Shown: positions 26,901 to 41,900 of the stretch, one piece after another
How positions within the stretch are numbered: the stretch's first letter is position 1
Layout: each line of letters begins with the position of its first letter
NCBI GenBank assembly: GCA_028564675.1
Contig: JAOVVO010000282.1
Location: forward strand, 1-64,000
Reading direction: 5' to 3'
From: Onchocerca lupi
Taxonomy: Eukaryota > Nematoda > Chromadorea > Rhabditida > Onchocercidae
Length of the DNA: 64,000 nt
Notes under the pieces: generated by a model
What the model saw: the letters and a program-made list of their open reading frames with translations, nothing else
What the model was told of the DNA's origin: nothing
The model's database searches: none
Program-made: the position numbers and the translations under genes

Positions 26901-29900
26901 CATAATGACCTTGTATCTTTTGTTCTAAATAGTGTAGCTGGAAACCAAAATTGGGTTTCTGGGTGTCTTGGAGGAGGAGAGTTTTTAGGGGTTGTCGGAA
27001 GGAAGGCCATGGAATGGATGCTGCGATGAGAGAGGTATGAGAATCGGGAGGAGGAAAGGAGGGGAATGAAGACGGAAATTGAGAGTGTTACAACTTAGGT
27101 ACATCATAAATCACCAAGTCTCAAGTCAGTCAACTAAATCACTATTACGCAATCTTCCACTTCCCTTGAGAAATTATTATACAACCTGGGAAAGTTCTCA
27201 GGAAGGCGTGTGGCAACTTAGTTTCGAAAACAAAAAAGGTGGTTGCAGCCTGCTATGATCAAATAATGAATCTTTTAATTTCCACAGAAATATGTGACGC
27301 AATCGTTGATGAGAAGCAGGTAAGAAGCATTACAGCTTACAGTAATTTGAAATGAAAAGCATAGAGTATTGTGCTTACTCCCAAAGGCTTTCATTGGTCA
27401 ACTCCTTTTCATATAATAACAAACGCACAGCTTCAATTGGTTCTCACCCACACCTTTACCTAGCTTTGCTTTTCGATGATAAATAATAATTTTGCTTATA
27501 GTAATTAACTTTTTACAGATGGTTAAAACTCTCCTTTATCATACTTGAACGTGTGAATTAATGACCTTTAAATAAAAGTAAACTTGTTCAGTTATATCTG
27601 GCTAACTGAGACTGTGAACTCAGCTGAAAAATGATAATTTGGAAATATTTGGAAGTGGAAATACAGGATTGATCTTTCTTTAAAAGATTCTTATCTGAAA
27701 GAATCATCGGAATCATCATCATTATCATGATATATTGCATTTGACTCCGTCTCTCAGTCCTATTCGACGGATGAGGGAGGAAAAAGATGGGGTACCGCGT
27801 TGTTCAATGCCCCTCCGGTCAATTTTTTCATGTTGATATCAGTCTTTTTTGTTCTTGCGACATTTAATTTCTTACCTTCTTTTAGTGACATTCTTTGTCC
27901 TCTTCCTTTACCGATCATATCTTCTAGTTAACGTGTTGTCTTCATACTTTTGAGAAAGAGAAAAAGGAGAGGACAGTTTATCACTTCACACCTCCTCACA
28001 TTCTTCTTTTTTTATGTCGTGGTTTTTAGTCTCCATAAAAATTTTCAATTTCATTCAACTTTTCATCATTAAAATTATGAGTTCATTCAGCTCAGGCAGT
28101 GGTATGACTGTATTGGACATAGTCGTTCATAGCGCTAACTAATCATTTCAGCCATTAGACCGTTCTGTTTTGACCAGCTGGACAGATAAAATTATTCGAG
28201 ATATTCCGATGTGTGTACTAATAAAAATAATATCACAATTATTTATTTGAATTGAAGTCCTCGTTTTTATAAAATTTGAATTTTAAATTGAATCATCGGT
28301 TTTGCACAACGTCTAATGAATTAGGATAAAAAAAAAACTGAAAATCAAAATTAAAAAATAAGAAATCGGTGGAAGATTCATGTAAATTATTGAGGAATTG
28401 GTTAAAAATTGAGAATACACAATACACATATCAGTGTTATTTTTAGATATGATTCTTTTATTACTTGTTTTTGATGATATCAATTCGACCGATTAGAAAT
28501 TGGTATTTTAGTCAAACGGAAGTATGAATTCATCGGGTGAAGTGCCGTTTTGGCGAGATCAGGAAGAAATTGTCATTACCGGTATTTCTGGACGTTTCCC
28601 ACGTTGTGAAAATGTTCAAGAATTCGGTGATATGTTGTTGGCCGGTGAAGATCTTGTCACCGAAGATAGTTTGCGTTGGCCACCTGGTACTTGCATAATT
28701 TTGTCATTATAACATTTATTTTTTCATATTTACATTCGTGAGTATGACTATGTCTGCAAAGACGTTCAAAATCAATTTTGAATTGGCGAAATATGGCACT
28801 GCATAACTATTTCATTTTCAGGAGTCTTCGATTTGCCAAAGCGCCACGGAAAATTGAAAGACTTAAAAAAATTTGATGCACAATATTTTGGAGTGACTCC
28901 GAAGCAGGTGCATAATTTAACATATTTGATCGAAAAAGATTTCAATTCAACAAGTTGTATAAATAGAATAATGTCAATTTTAGAACAGCTACTGTGGTTT
29001 GTTGTTCCTGATTTATTTTTCATCGATTTGCGGATCTTTTTTAAATTTTCGACTTTTTGGAAAATGTTAGATTTTAACTGATTTAGGCTAATTATTTGGA
29101 TCCTCAAGTACGGAAATTGTTGGAAGTGACTCTGGAGGCAATTATTGATGCTGGTAAGTTGAATAGATTTTGATTATTTATTACGATTCATGTTAAATTT
29201 GCTGTCATAGTTTCCTTTCTCCATTAGCAGTATGATGAAAGTGAACGGCTTTGAAAATTTTCTTTCATTTCTATTTCTTCTTCTAATGAAATATAATTTT
29301 TTTTTTCTATTGCTTCAATTTTGAAATCTATTAAATAAGAAAATTCTAAAATGGCTACAGGTCAGAAGTTGGTTAATTTGAAAACCGAAGTTGGTTAATT
29401 TGAAAACCAAAAAAAACCGAATTTGAAAAAAAAAAAAATTTAGTTGAATTTTGAGCAACTAAAAAGCCATTAGGTTGCTGTGTAGATCTGCGAGAAAAAG
29501 TAAAAAACAGTGTGTACCTACCAACTGCATATTCACCAGATGAGTCTAGCGACTAGTTCTCTCAGTCTTGAACAAGAACTTTCTCCTCAATATAGTCACC
29601 TCATTTTCTCCCATTTCCTTTCTAAATGACTTTTCTCCTTCTCTTCATCCTTTCCACTCGTATATATTTCTTTGGAACCGTTTAATCATTTTTCTATGCT
29701 GCTACCCAAAAAATGAAATCATTTCAATTTTCAGCATTTCTATTCACAGTATAATTTTTTATAGTGCAATGTTTTTATTGAATTTTCATAAAGAAGAAAC
29801 GAATTAGCGGGAAACAAAATCTAAAACATATGCAAAAGTTGCTTGCTATTTTGACACGAATAAACTCTTGGATATCCTTTCCAATTTTCCGGAATTTAGC

Positions 29901-32900
29901 AATGATTACAAATTTATAAGTTTGATGCTTTCATTCGGTGATTTTCAATATCGAAATCTGAACTTTTCTCTCACCACAACCTGTAGTACATTTAGAAAGA
30001 TAACGTCATTATGACGCATTCCTGTCCTTCTCTTTTCGCATGACGTTCCGAGTCAGATCACAGATCGTTATGAACTGTCGCAAGCTGGTTAGAGGGAGCA
30101 GTTAATAGGGAAGAGAAATTATCATATTACAGTACTAAACTGAATATTTTTGGTTGTTCGGTCATTAGTTGCTCGCAAATGAGTGATGTCTGAAACATTG
30201 TGAGCCGAATGAAATAAAAATAATTTATTAAATATAAACTTCAGGTATGATTAATGCCTTGATAAGAAGAAAACAATCTTTGGTCCCACTTTAAAAATAC
30301 TTAAACAGATCGCTCAGCTGTTGAAAGTCAAAGATCAGAAGGGGTAGACTCACTGACCTAATTTCCAAACATACTTCCGGGACGATCCTATTTCTTACTG
30401 ATCCATCTAAGTCTTTTGAAAATGAGACCAAAAGAATAAATATAAATCATTTTGCATGAGCAACGTTTGAAACAGTTTTTCTTCAATTTTCTTTGACAAA
30501 TGCGGAAGAGTGATCGAAAATCGAGCCAAGAGTTATGTCCAATCATCGATATTTTATGCGTCCAATAGATGTCGAAGTTTAGGCCTTACTCTCCTAAAAC
30601 ATAGTAAGCATCATAGCTTTTTGATTGTTACTTTGTTACCATCAAGAAAATGTGTATGTAAAGGGGCGAGGGGAGATAGAGAAATCCTGTATTATTCATA
30701 AATTCATTTGCCAACAACATTTTTTGGAACAGAGAAAAAGCTTTGTTATATAGGTCACATTGGATTTTTTCTTTTTCTCTTGGTCACTTAACAAAGAAAA
30801 ATGACAAAATTGCTACGCGATAGAATATGATCAAGCTGTCAACATGTCATTTGAGAAAGAAATATAAGTTCTGATTTGGGGCATAAATTTATGCGAAATA
30901 TAGAACTGATCATCAGAAGTTGTACTGTTGTCTCGAGTATTGGATCATTTTTTCTAAGCAGAGTAGATTCTTGTAATCATTAATGTTCGCTAACTTCTCG
31001 GTATTTGAGATGGATAACAGTTTAAATGCAACTTTTAAGCCTCACCTGATGAATGTCGAAATTTAAATTTCTACTCTTCTATACATCTATCGTAATATAT
31101 CATAGCCTTTCTGATTATCTCTTTGATAGAAAATGCGTATATGAGATGCAAGATTCTGAAATACTGATGCTTTAAATTTTGGAATTTTAAAGGTGTTAAA
31201 TATGCAAGACTTGATTAAATCCGAAAGCATCGTCTTTAGTATTTAAAAAAGGAAAAGAGGGGAAAGTTTAAAAGACAACTTGTTTACATCGATTTCTGCT
31301 AAAGAAAGAAAGATACGTTATTTACATAAGTAAATTAACATATTTTTTAATTATTAACATATGCTCATCAATACTTCTTTACTTCATTGTTTAGGCACAG
31401 AATTATGAAAATTGATAGGCCCTTAGTTTAAGACAGTCTTGATCACACCTGCACAAAGAGATGTAGCCATCTCAAAGAGTAGGGAACGGTATTTGAGGTG
31501 GATAATATTCGAGTTTCACATTTTAAAATATCGAGCCAATATGCACCAATACATAACAGACACGACAATACCTGACCAATCCTTTTCATTCATATCTCGT
31601 TTATTTATAATAGCAACTGTACTTCCGGCTAGAAATCAGTCGGATTTGCACTGATAAATAATTTAGGACAGTAAAGAGCGAAATGTTGAAGAAAAGAAAT
31701 GTGGCATAAGGATTTCAAAAAATGGAAAAAAGGCATTCTTGAATGGTATCTCATAAAGCATTGCTTAGTAATTAGGTACATTTTAGGTTTAAATCCAACT
31801 GAATTACGTGGTTCAAGGACAGGTGTCTTTGTTGGATGCTCAGCTTCCGAAACTGGTGGGGCGCTAACTCAAGATCCGGAAACCGTTACTGGATATACAC
31901 TAACAGGATGCGTACGTTCGATGTTCAGCAATCGCCTCAGTTTTACATTCGACTTGAGAGGTTACAAATTTCTCAATTTGAGAAAAGTGCTAACATGACG
32001 AGCAGGAATTTCTTTCTTTGGCTCTAAAATCTCATCTGTACTTTCGTGAATTCCGCAAAGAGTTGAAGGGGAAATTTAAATTTCATCATTATTTCTTTCG
32101 GTAAAAGTCTGTAAACTCTATAAACAATTGCTTTAAATTAGCTCTGTTTACGAGTTAGAGAACGCACGATTTAAACACAAAAGCATTTAAAGTCAAGAAT
32201 CGCAATAAATTGATTTGAAATCAATATTTGTAAGCATATACGTGTCATCATCTGCTTGAATCTACTTGAAGAATATGATAAAAGATGTCTTGCTTGATAC
32301 AAGTAACTTGCAAGTTTGACATAAATTATTGTTGCTTAGGACCGTCCTTTTCTGTGGATACGGCTTGCTCTTCATCGCTATGCGCGTTGCAATTAGCTGT
32401 TGACGCAATACGACAGGAACAATGTGATGCCGCAATTGTAGCTGGAGCTCACCTAACTTTAACACCTACAGCAGCTTTACAGTTTCTTCGGCTTGGCATG
32501 CTTTCCGATAAAGGGAGCTGCCGCTCATTCGATGCTTCGGGTAACCATTTAGTTTTGCTGCAACTGTACAAAATTCCAAGTCCCGGAAGAGTAAAAAAAA
32601 AGAAAATTAGAACATCCGGAACTGCGTGAGCCATTCCATGAAATCTGAGTTGTTTCCAGCAAACTTCAGATGATCAGTATTTTTACTGTGATTAATGTAT
32701 CTTGTATTTTTGATAATCGGTGCATTTTAAAATGATTCTGAACGATTAAGATGTATTTGAGGTGATGGATACTGTCGCACAGAAGCTGTTGCTGCAATAT
32801 TGCTTCAAAGGCAATCGGCAGCCAGACGAATCTATGCTACAGTAGTTCATGCAAAAAGTAATACTGATGGTTACAAAGAGCAGGTATGCTATAAATTCTG

Positions 32901-35900
32901 AAGTTGTATGCAAAGATTTTTTTTTTGAAGAAAAATGAATCTATGATTTTTTTGAACTTCAGTTGGAAAAAATTGTCAAATTATCCAAATAGAAAGTATT
33001 AAATTTTAGGGTATTACTTTTCCGTCAGGTGAACGGCAGACAGCATTATTAGAAGAAGTATATCGTGAGGCCGGGGTTGATCCCAGTACAGTGACTTATG
33101 TGGAAAGTCATGGAACGGGTACAAAAGTTGGTGACCCTCAAGAAGCAAATGCAATATGCCAAGTTTTTTGCCAGAATCGGTAAGCATATAAAACTATGGT
33201 ACTAGTTCTCGAACAGTTTAATAATTTTCAATTTGAAAGCATTTTTAGGAATTCTGCACTTCTTATCGGTTCAGTTAAATCGAACATGGGTCATGCAGAA
33301 CCAGCATCTGGTCTATGTTCAATTGCAAAAGTTATAATAATGATGGAGCGTGGTTTCATACCACCAAACTTGCATTACAATGAGCCTAATCCATACATTC
33401 CTGGTCTTCTTGATGGTCGACTACAGGTTTCACATACATTTTCATAATAGAAATGAATTCTTTTTCGCTGTTCCAATATAACGATTTACGATGTCTTTAT
33501 TATTACAAGTGTTTCTCCAGATGTTCACCTAACAAATCTATTCACATAGTTATCGTTTGTTTGGTTCTTTCTTCTCCATAACATTACAATTGTTAATTTA
33601 GGTCGTTACTGAAAAGACGCCATTTCAACGAGGTTTAGTCGGTATCAATTCATTCGGCTTTGGTGGCAGTAATACTCATATCATACTTCGTCCAGCAAAC
33701 CATGCAGAACGTAAACCTGCACCAACAACGTTTATGAAAATTATCCCATATTCTGGAAGAACAGCAGAAGCAGTAAACAATATTTTCGACTGCGTCTTAG
33801 CCTATCCAGAAAATGCTTACTTGCAACAGCTACTAGCAAATCAGGCTAATTTGCCAGCTAAGGATACACAATATCGTGGTTACATGATTATTAATCGTGA
33901 TAAAATCCCTCATCCACCAAACGCAAAGAGAAACCCAGAACTACCACCGTTTCGAGATGTACAGAAAATAATGATCACTGAACCAAAACAGATTTATTTC
34001 ATTTACTCAGGTAAGTTGACTTTGAACGAAGTGATCAGATCAGTCATTTTTGCTTGTAAGCCATTTCTGTGATTTGAATTCTTAATATTATTTCTGATTT
34101 CTATTCAGGTATGGGTAGTCAGTGGCCTGGTATGGTCAGACAACTTATGTCGATACCTGCTTTTGATGAATCATTAAGAAGTTCCAGCGATGCTGTCGCT
34201 GATTTTGGCATCAATGTTTATGAGATGCTGCAAAGTGATGATCCAAGCTTTTATAAAAATAATACATTGAACTGTATGCTCGCAATTACCGCTATACAGG
34301 TAGATAGTGACTTATATATTATCAATGATGCGATTTGTTTTTGAAAACAGCAGATAATCAAAGTTTAAATTTGTATTTCAAATCTAACTTTCCTGCTAGC
34401 AAGTTCAATTCCAGTATACTAATTTTCAAAATTTTTTAAACTTGAACCAATTTTGAGCCAAAATTAAAATTTTTTTTATATTTTATACTTACTCTCCGAT
34501 TTTATGAATTTACGAATTTAATCTGATTTTCCAGCAAAACCTATGTTTTTTCAGATTGCTTTAACTGATGTACTCTTCCTGATGGGAGTTACACCAGATG
34601 GTATAATTGGACATTCGACAGGTGAAATGTGTTGTGGATATGCTGATGGTGGCCTTACGCGTGAGCAAACGATGCATTTAGCTTATCATCGCGGTCATAC
34701 AATTGTAAACGCAAATATCAAAGGTGGTATGGCTGCTGTAGGCTTGTCGTGGTAAGTGAAATTTCGGTTTTGAAACTTCAGGACACGTTCCAAGTTTGAA
34801 GACTTTTAAAATTCTGGAATTTTTTCTTACCTAGACGCTTGCGGATTTGAATATTTACGAGTAAGGTTTTAAGAACTGTTTCGTAGTTCACATATTTTTC
34901 ATACCGCAGTGCTGTGTTTGATACATTAGTAGAAGAATGATGCATAGATTTATAGTTTAATCTATTTTCACATGAAAATCGAAGCCAAATTCAAAGTATT
35001 TTTAATAATTGTCAAATAAAAGATCTGTGAGTTAGCCAACCTACAACATGAGATTTGAAAATTTTATATACCATTTACTGTTATGCTTATTTTGAATCAA
35101 ATCATATCATTATTACTTTTTTTACTCAAATTTCCTTTAAAAAGTTACACTGAAGAGGAACTAAGCGGTATTTTATAGAATAGAAAAATATTTTTGATTT
35201 AGGGAAGAAGCCAGGAAACGATGTCCAGAAGGGGTTATTCCAGCCTGTCATAATGCTGCTGATTCAGTAACAATTTCCGGTGACGCTGAAAAAATTGAAA
35301 AATTTGTTGAAGAGCTGAAAAACGAAGATATATTTGGAAAAATTGTCGATTCATCAGGAATTCCTTTTCATTCACCAGCTATGCTTCAGGTGTTTAATTT
35401 ATCGGAGTATTGATACCTCCCCAGCAATCTTCTAACATTGCAAATGTGTGGGATCGTTTGGATTTCGATGCCCGAATATTTTTGTAGCAAACATTAATAT
35501 TAAGGACTTATTGAACTGCAGTAACCTCTATCGTGCTTGCTATAAATTGGTTATATAGCATTAAACGGAACATATCGTCATTAGTCGTAGCACAAATCAG
35601 TAAAACTAAAATAGAAACTAATTATGGCATTTCATCTATCTACTATGATATAATGGTAAATTACTTTCAAGAAATTTGGCGAATTTCAGATAAAAGATAA
35701 AATGCTTAAAGCAATGCGTACAAGCATCCCAGATCCAAAACCGCGGTCCTCTCGATGGATTTCAACCTCAATTCCAGAAAATAGTTGGGAAAATGAATTG
35801 GCGCAAATGTGTTCAGCTGATTACCATACTAACAATGCCATAAGCCCAGTGCTTTTCTATGAAGCACTTCAGAAAATACCGCCGAATGCAGTAACGATTG

Positions 35901-38900
35901 AAATTGCACCGCACTGCTTGATGCATTCAATTCTGCGCCGTTCATTGCAGAAAACCTGCACTAATGTGGGTTTAATAAACATGAAAGAGAAAGATCGAGA
36001 ACTGGAGTCGTTTTTGCAGGTAAGAACTGTTTAACTTATTTTGTCGAAAATTAAGTGCATTTAATGTTTTTAAAATGAAAATGCTGAAAACTATCATATT
36101 ATGATAAACTATTGTTAAACAGCTAGCAACAATTTGCAAAATATTGCGTTTCGTTGTTTCTAAAAGTATTTAGTTTCATTCACTCTAGGCTTTGGGGAAA
36201 ATTTACCAGACAGGAGTAACCATTCATATCGAAGCCTTGTATCCAGCTATACAGTATCCTGTGCCGATTGGTACACCTATGATATCTGCCATGTGGCGGT
36301 GGGATCATAGTCAGGATTGGCCGGTTATCGATGGTAAAACGCTCTCAGCTGCAGGTGGCAGACAAGTACCAACATCATACTGTTACACGATTGATCCTTT
36401 TGCATCTGACTCTAAGGTATATTAATTACTTTTGTACGAAATTGTTCGGTGATAATTATAATCCCGAATAAAATACTCCTATTATATGATTGCGAGTAAA
36501 ATAAGGAAAGCAGTTGTTAGGGACGGGCAGTATCGCAACAATAAAGAAGCTGATTAAAAAAACATTAATGATATGATAATAATAATAATTAATAATAATA
36601 AAATAAATAATATTAATAGTAGGCATCAAATAAGGTGAGAAATGAAAATGGAGAGTTTTTTATCCATCCTCTGGTTTTTTTTTTGTTTTCCTGTTCCGTT
36701 CCTTTCGCAAGAAGGATAAAACTCAAAGAGGTAAGATGATGAATCTCGGAGTCCGAAGTAATTAATATATCGAAAAAACAAGTCAAAAAAAAACACGTTT
36801 TGTGACTTGTAGAAATAAACTATTAGTGCCAATACATCAATAAATAAAATGGCACCCTTATCATCCACTCATTATTATCTACTAGGGCTGTACTTGATCA
36901 GTTTAGGAAACATTTTTACTTGATCACATCATCGATGGCCGTGTATTGTATCCTTTCACTGGACATATGGTATTGGCATGGAAAACCATAGCAAAATTGA
37001 ATGGTGTTGATTTCCTAAAAACGCCTGTAATTCTGGAAGAAATTCGAGTGTACAGTGCAACAATCGTTACCAAGCCAAGTCAGGAATTCTTTTTTTTTTT
37101 TTTTTTTAAATTCTTGTGTACACATTTGAGGTTTCTAGATTCTGTGGAAGAATTCTGGGAAACATGTGCTTAGAATAATGAGATGTTAATAGTCTACATT
37201 TCTATAAGCGATAATTTTATTTTCAGTTCGTTTGGATGTCATTGTTACACCAGGAAATGGATACTTTGAAATTTTGGACGGTGACCAGCTTGCGGCATCT
37301 GGTTATATTCGCATTATCGATAAAGATATGCCATTTTACTACAAAAATGTTTGTGAAATTCAAACGTCCGAAGTTGCAGAACGTATTGAATTAGATACAG
37401 AAGATGCTTATAAAGAATTTCTACTTCGCGGATATGAATATGGCCAAGCATTTCGGTTTGTATTTTTCTTTGTTTTCTCTTCAGAATGGGATCACATTTG
37501 GACATGCTGTCATTCAGCATTGGTTGTTTCTCAATAGCATTTGGGGTGCAGATATGACTTTGCATCCGTTTCCTATGAAAAATTACTCAGGTAATTTGAC
37601 AAATCATTATAATCAATTCACTGATTGCTTAAGAGAAGTCGAATTAAGCGTGGTAGGTCTTGATTAAAACTCTCAGTTGTAGACAATCTATCCTTTCAAA
37701 CGTTTCCATTTTTCCAGCGAGGTAATAAGCTCAAGTCGACTTTTTTATCGTAACAGGCGGAATGAAGATGATTTTAAGGTTATAGATAGCTACAATATTT
37801 TTGTTCTTGAGTATTGAAAATTTCTTTTTAGTGGAATATATCGAGCATGTAACAGTGGAGAGCGTGGAATGCTTTACTGGACTGGCAATTGGGTGACATT
37901 TTTGGATTCACTTTTACAAACAGCTTTGCTGGCTGAACGAGCGGATAGTCTTCGGTTACCCACTCGAGTGCGTTACTTGCGAATTGATCCGATCAAACAC
38001 ATGGAACATATCCAAGAAATAGGTAATTTTATCATTAAAAATCAACATCAAAATCAATGATCGAAGGCAAGTAAATTTCTTTCCCCAACTCATTTTCCCC
38101 CTTCAAATAATAAAGTCTTTGGCAGCAAAAGCTCTACAATAGGACGATTGTTTTCAGTCATTTTTTATTTCAAATTTTATTTGGTTCTTAGATGGCATCC
38201 AAGTAATTGAACTGCGCAATGATGTAGCGACTAATGGCTGCATTGCCGGTGGTGTTGAGTGTTGTGATCTGACGGCACATACAGTCGCCCGTCGATTACA
38301 ATCTGCTGGACAGCTTTATTACGAGAAAATTTACTTCACCAAACATTTCGACAAGAAGTAAGTTACTGAAAATGCAGAAGTTTAGTAGTCAAAGAGATAA
38401 ATACGAGAAGGATTCGTTCTGAAGACTGTCTTTTTTAGTATTGGCTTTAATCATTCAGTTATTTAGTGGTGCACTTCCTGTTGATGGTATGAATGCATTT
38501 CTGGAATACTGATGTATAACTGTTAAAATTAGTCTACTAGATTGGCAGTTAAATAGTTCTGTTTAATCTATTTGCTGCTTATGATTCTCTTGTTTTTTTT
38601 AACTGCGGAGAATAAGAATCAATATTTGATCTCCAAAATCGGTATCAATTTCACCAATGTCGATAAAAACTTTCATTTCCAGAGCTTTTGATGAATTTCC
38701 ACAAATTCGTGAAGAACTGAATGCTTATCGAGATTTCCTTCGATCAATGTTGGCCAATGGTTTAGCAAAATGGGAAGTTAATGGCTGTTTGAAAGAATTA
38801 ACAAATGGTGCGCTCCTTTCGGATGTCGTTCATAAATTTACAAGGTTCATGAATCCAGTTAGTGAAGCGGAACACAAACGATGGCTCGATGATTCTCAGT

Positions 38901-41900
38901 TTGTTCTTTCTCTTATTTTTTAATGAAACTTGAATGCAAAACAGTGCAAGAAATCTATCATTAGTTCGAATTTTGAGATTTTATTTGGATTTAGGTCACC
39001 AATTGCGACAGTTTTTGATGAAATTTTCGCCATCGAAATTGGTGATAATCCTAAAGATCTTGAAAATAAAGTGGCAGAAAAAATGCAAAGTATGCTAAAA
39101 ATCTTCAACGCAGATCGCTTATGGAGCGCCGCCATTGTCCATGACAGGATTTTGAAAACAATCCAGGTGCGTCATTCATTAGTTATGAAAGTTGCAAGTT
39201 TTCTGATTGCGAAGTTTAAGTCTTTGAAGATATGCTGTGAAATGGAAGACCTGCGGTATGGAGCAGTTTTATTTCGATTTTCCAACATAGAAAACTTATT
39301 CATGAATATAAATGAATACTATTTATGGAACATTAATTACAAATCTTTTTTTCAGGATACATGTATCGAGAATTCAACTGGGCATAAATGCAAAGCATGT
39401 GCACTCGAATTCAATTCGACTGAACAGCTTAAGTTTTGTGTTGATGCGGTAAACTCGCATCCGCTTCTAGAAATGGAATGGCTATGTGTCGGACCCAACG
39501 TAGATGATATGGACGAAAGCACCCTGGTACAGCTTGGTGTTAAAAAAGTAATGGCTATTCTAGATGAAAAGCAGTTCGTACCAGTTGCTGAAATCAAAAA
39601 CTGCGACCTAATAATTTTGGATAAAATGTTATCAAGGTAAGTTAAATTTGTGTTTATTCTTCAAATAATTCACATAAAAAGATACATTATTCTAAATTCT
39701 CTCTTTTACATTATATTTAAATTTAGTCATACTACAGAAATAAAAGAGTTATTATTTCTTTTTTTTTTTTCAATTTTTGAAAAAAAAAATTTTTTTCGTG
39801 AGATGAACTCGAAGTAACGTGTATAATCTCTAGCTTACAAATTTACAATTGTTGAGGTTGTTTTTATTGGTCGAAAAATAAAAGCAAGAATTAACCTTAC
39901 AGAACAATGATTCTGGCGTGCTGGCTACATACATGCTAGTTTAAAAACAATTTAAAATTCTGGAGACAAAATCTAAGTTATCGGAAGGTACCAAAAATTA
40001 TTATTTGTTTTGAGTAATAATATCTGAAACAATGTTGAAGGTATCAGTGTAAATGATACCAAAATATTTACGGAGTTAATTGCGCATAATTTAGAAGTCG
40101 CGGAGGTCAAGATTTATTATAATTGATCAAAAACTATGATTTTGACTTGTCAGGAAGAAAAGGTATGATTTTTCAGGAAGAAAGAAATAGTGCAGTATCT
40201 GTCGAGGTGTAAAGAAATGTTACGTGATGATGGCTTCATCATTTTAGTTGAGACGACATCTGACTATGAAATTGCCCTTGCAATCCAAGGTCTTAGTGCA
40301 GAAACGATAAGTATGAGTGATTCTGGACGTATCTACGGTGCTTATTTTACACATGATCAGCTACTGAAATTATTTGAGGAATGCGGGTTTCTTCTCTGCA
40401 ATTATCAGGTGTCTACTTCATGTATTTTAAAGCACAAGAGATATTTGCCTGATTAAAAGTCAGAAGTAAAATTCATCATTAAAAAAATATATAAATTTGA
40501 TCTTTATAGACTGATCCTTCAATGATGACTACAATGTATGCTATTCGAAAAATTCCATCGCAAGCTAGAGAGCCAATAGTAATTGATGTCGATGATATTG
40601 AAGAATTTACCTGGATCGAACCATTACAAAAAGCAATTGAAGAACGTTTGAACGAGCCGGATTACAAGACGATCTGGCTTACCAGCACAACAGTACGCAA
40701 CAATGGTTTACTTGGACTTGCGCTTTGCTTCAAGCAAGCTTTTAACATTATGCCTTTTATTGTTCAAATCATGAATCCATTTGCTGCAGCACGGTGAATC
40801 GATCCTAATTAAATAATCCTAGAAATTTCATTAGACGATAGGCAGGACAGAAATATCGCAGTTTAACAATTTAAAAATTATTTGTATGGTTTATGGATGT
40901 ATTATGAGCATTTAACCTTGAACTTAGAGCATTATAGTTGAGAGTGTAAAACCTACATGTATGGATGACCAGCTAGACAACTGCCTTATGATCTTTTCCT
41001 GGAAATTTAGATCTTTTAATGAATTGCAAAAAAAATCTGTCAAAGGAAAGAAGGAACAAAAGCATAGAAAATGACTGCTGAAATGATATACCAAATAACT
41101 GATATTAAAAAATGCTAATTCATAGTACTGTAAGGTTTCTGAAACCATTGTTTATCTGTTACATATCGTACCCAACGAATAGTATATTTTCATTCTCTTC
41201 TTATAAGTAATTATTTGAATTAAGGCCAACGTGATATTGGATAATTCACGATAACAGCATCTAATGCAGGTTACTTCCGCTTATGTTACGGAAACCATAC
41301 CAAACTGGAAGAATTGTTGTTTCAGTGAAGAAAATTTAAAATCAAATCGTTTTCGAACCTTAATTGATATGAGTGTCAAAAAGGAAAATCGTACTGGCCC
41401 AGCTCAAATTAGGATGGATGACGAATCCGTCAAGCAGTTGATGAAACTTGATCTCCATGCTAATAACTACCGCGATGGTGTATGGGGTTCCATGCGCCAT
41501 CTTGTTGTTAAAGAAGGTAAATTTGCATTTGTTTCATTGATTAAATTTGTTATTTGGATAATATCATAGTAGAAGAAATAATCAAAACAAGATAATATCG
41601 CTCTCTACATTCATTTTCGTATTCAGTTTATTAAGATGGCTTGTTTATTGTACACGTATAGAACATCGCTTGAATCGGATCGAAAGTCAGTTCAGAAAAA
41701 AGCAAGAATTAACTTAAAAAACTGGGCAGTGAATGACGAATAGATGAGTATTTGATTTTTCAGACGATATGCACTTATATAAAGATGTTGATCATGCCTT
41801 CATTAATACTTTGATTCGCGGCGATGTAAGTTCATTGACATGGTTCGAATCACCAAATCAGTTCTTCGAAGATACGTGTCAAAAAAACTCTTCGCTAGAG

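Noticed and set aside
37456..37831. Open frames between FASN exons 17 and 18 (for example NGITFGHAVIQHWLF)
   Set aside because: The exon ending at 37455 joins the one starting at 37832 in phase, giving FRGIYRACNSGERG with the same length as human FASN, so the sequence between is an intron.
40150..40185. Possible 9-nt microexon between two copies of TCAGGAAGAAA before FASN exon 23
   Set aside because: The following intron would be only 14 bases long. It is more likely a small local duplication of the acceptor.
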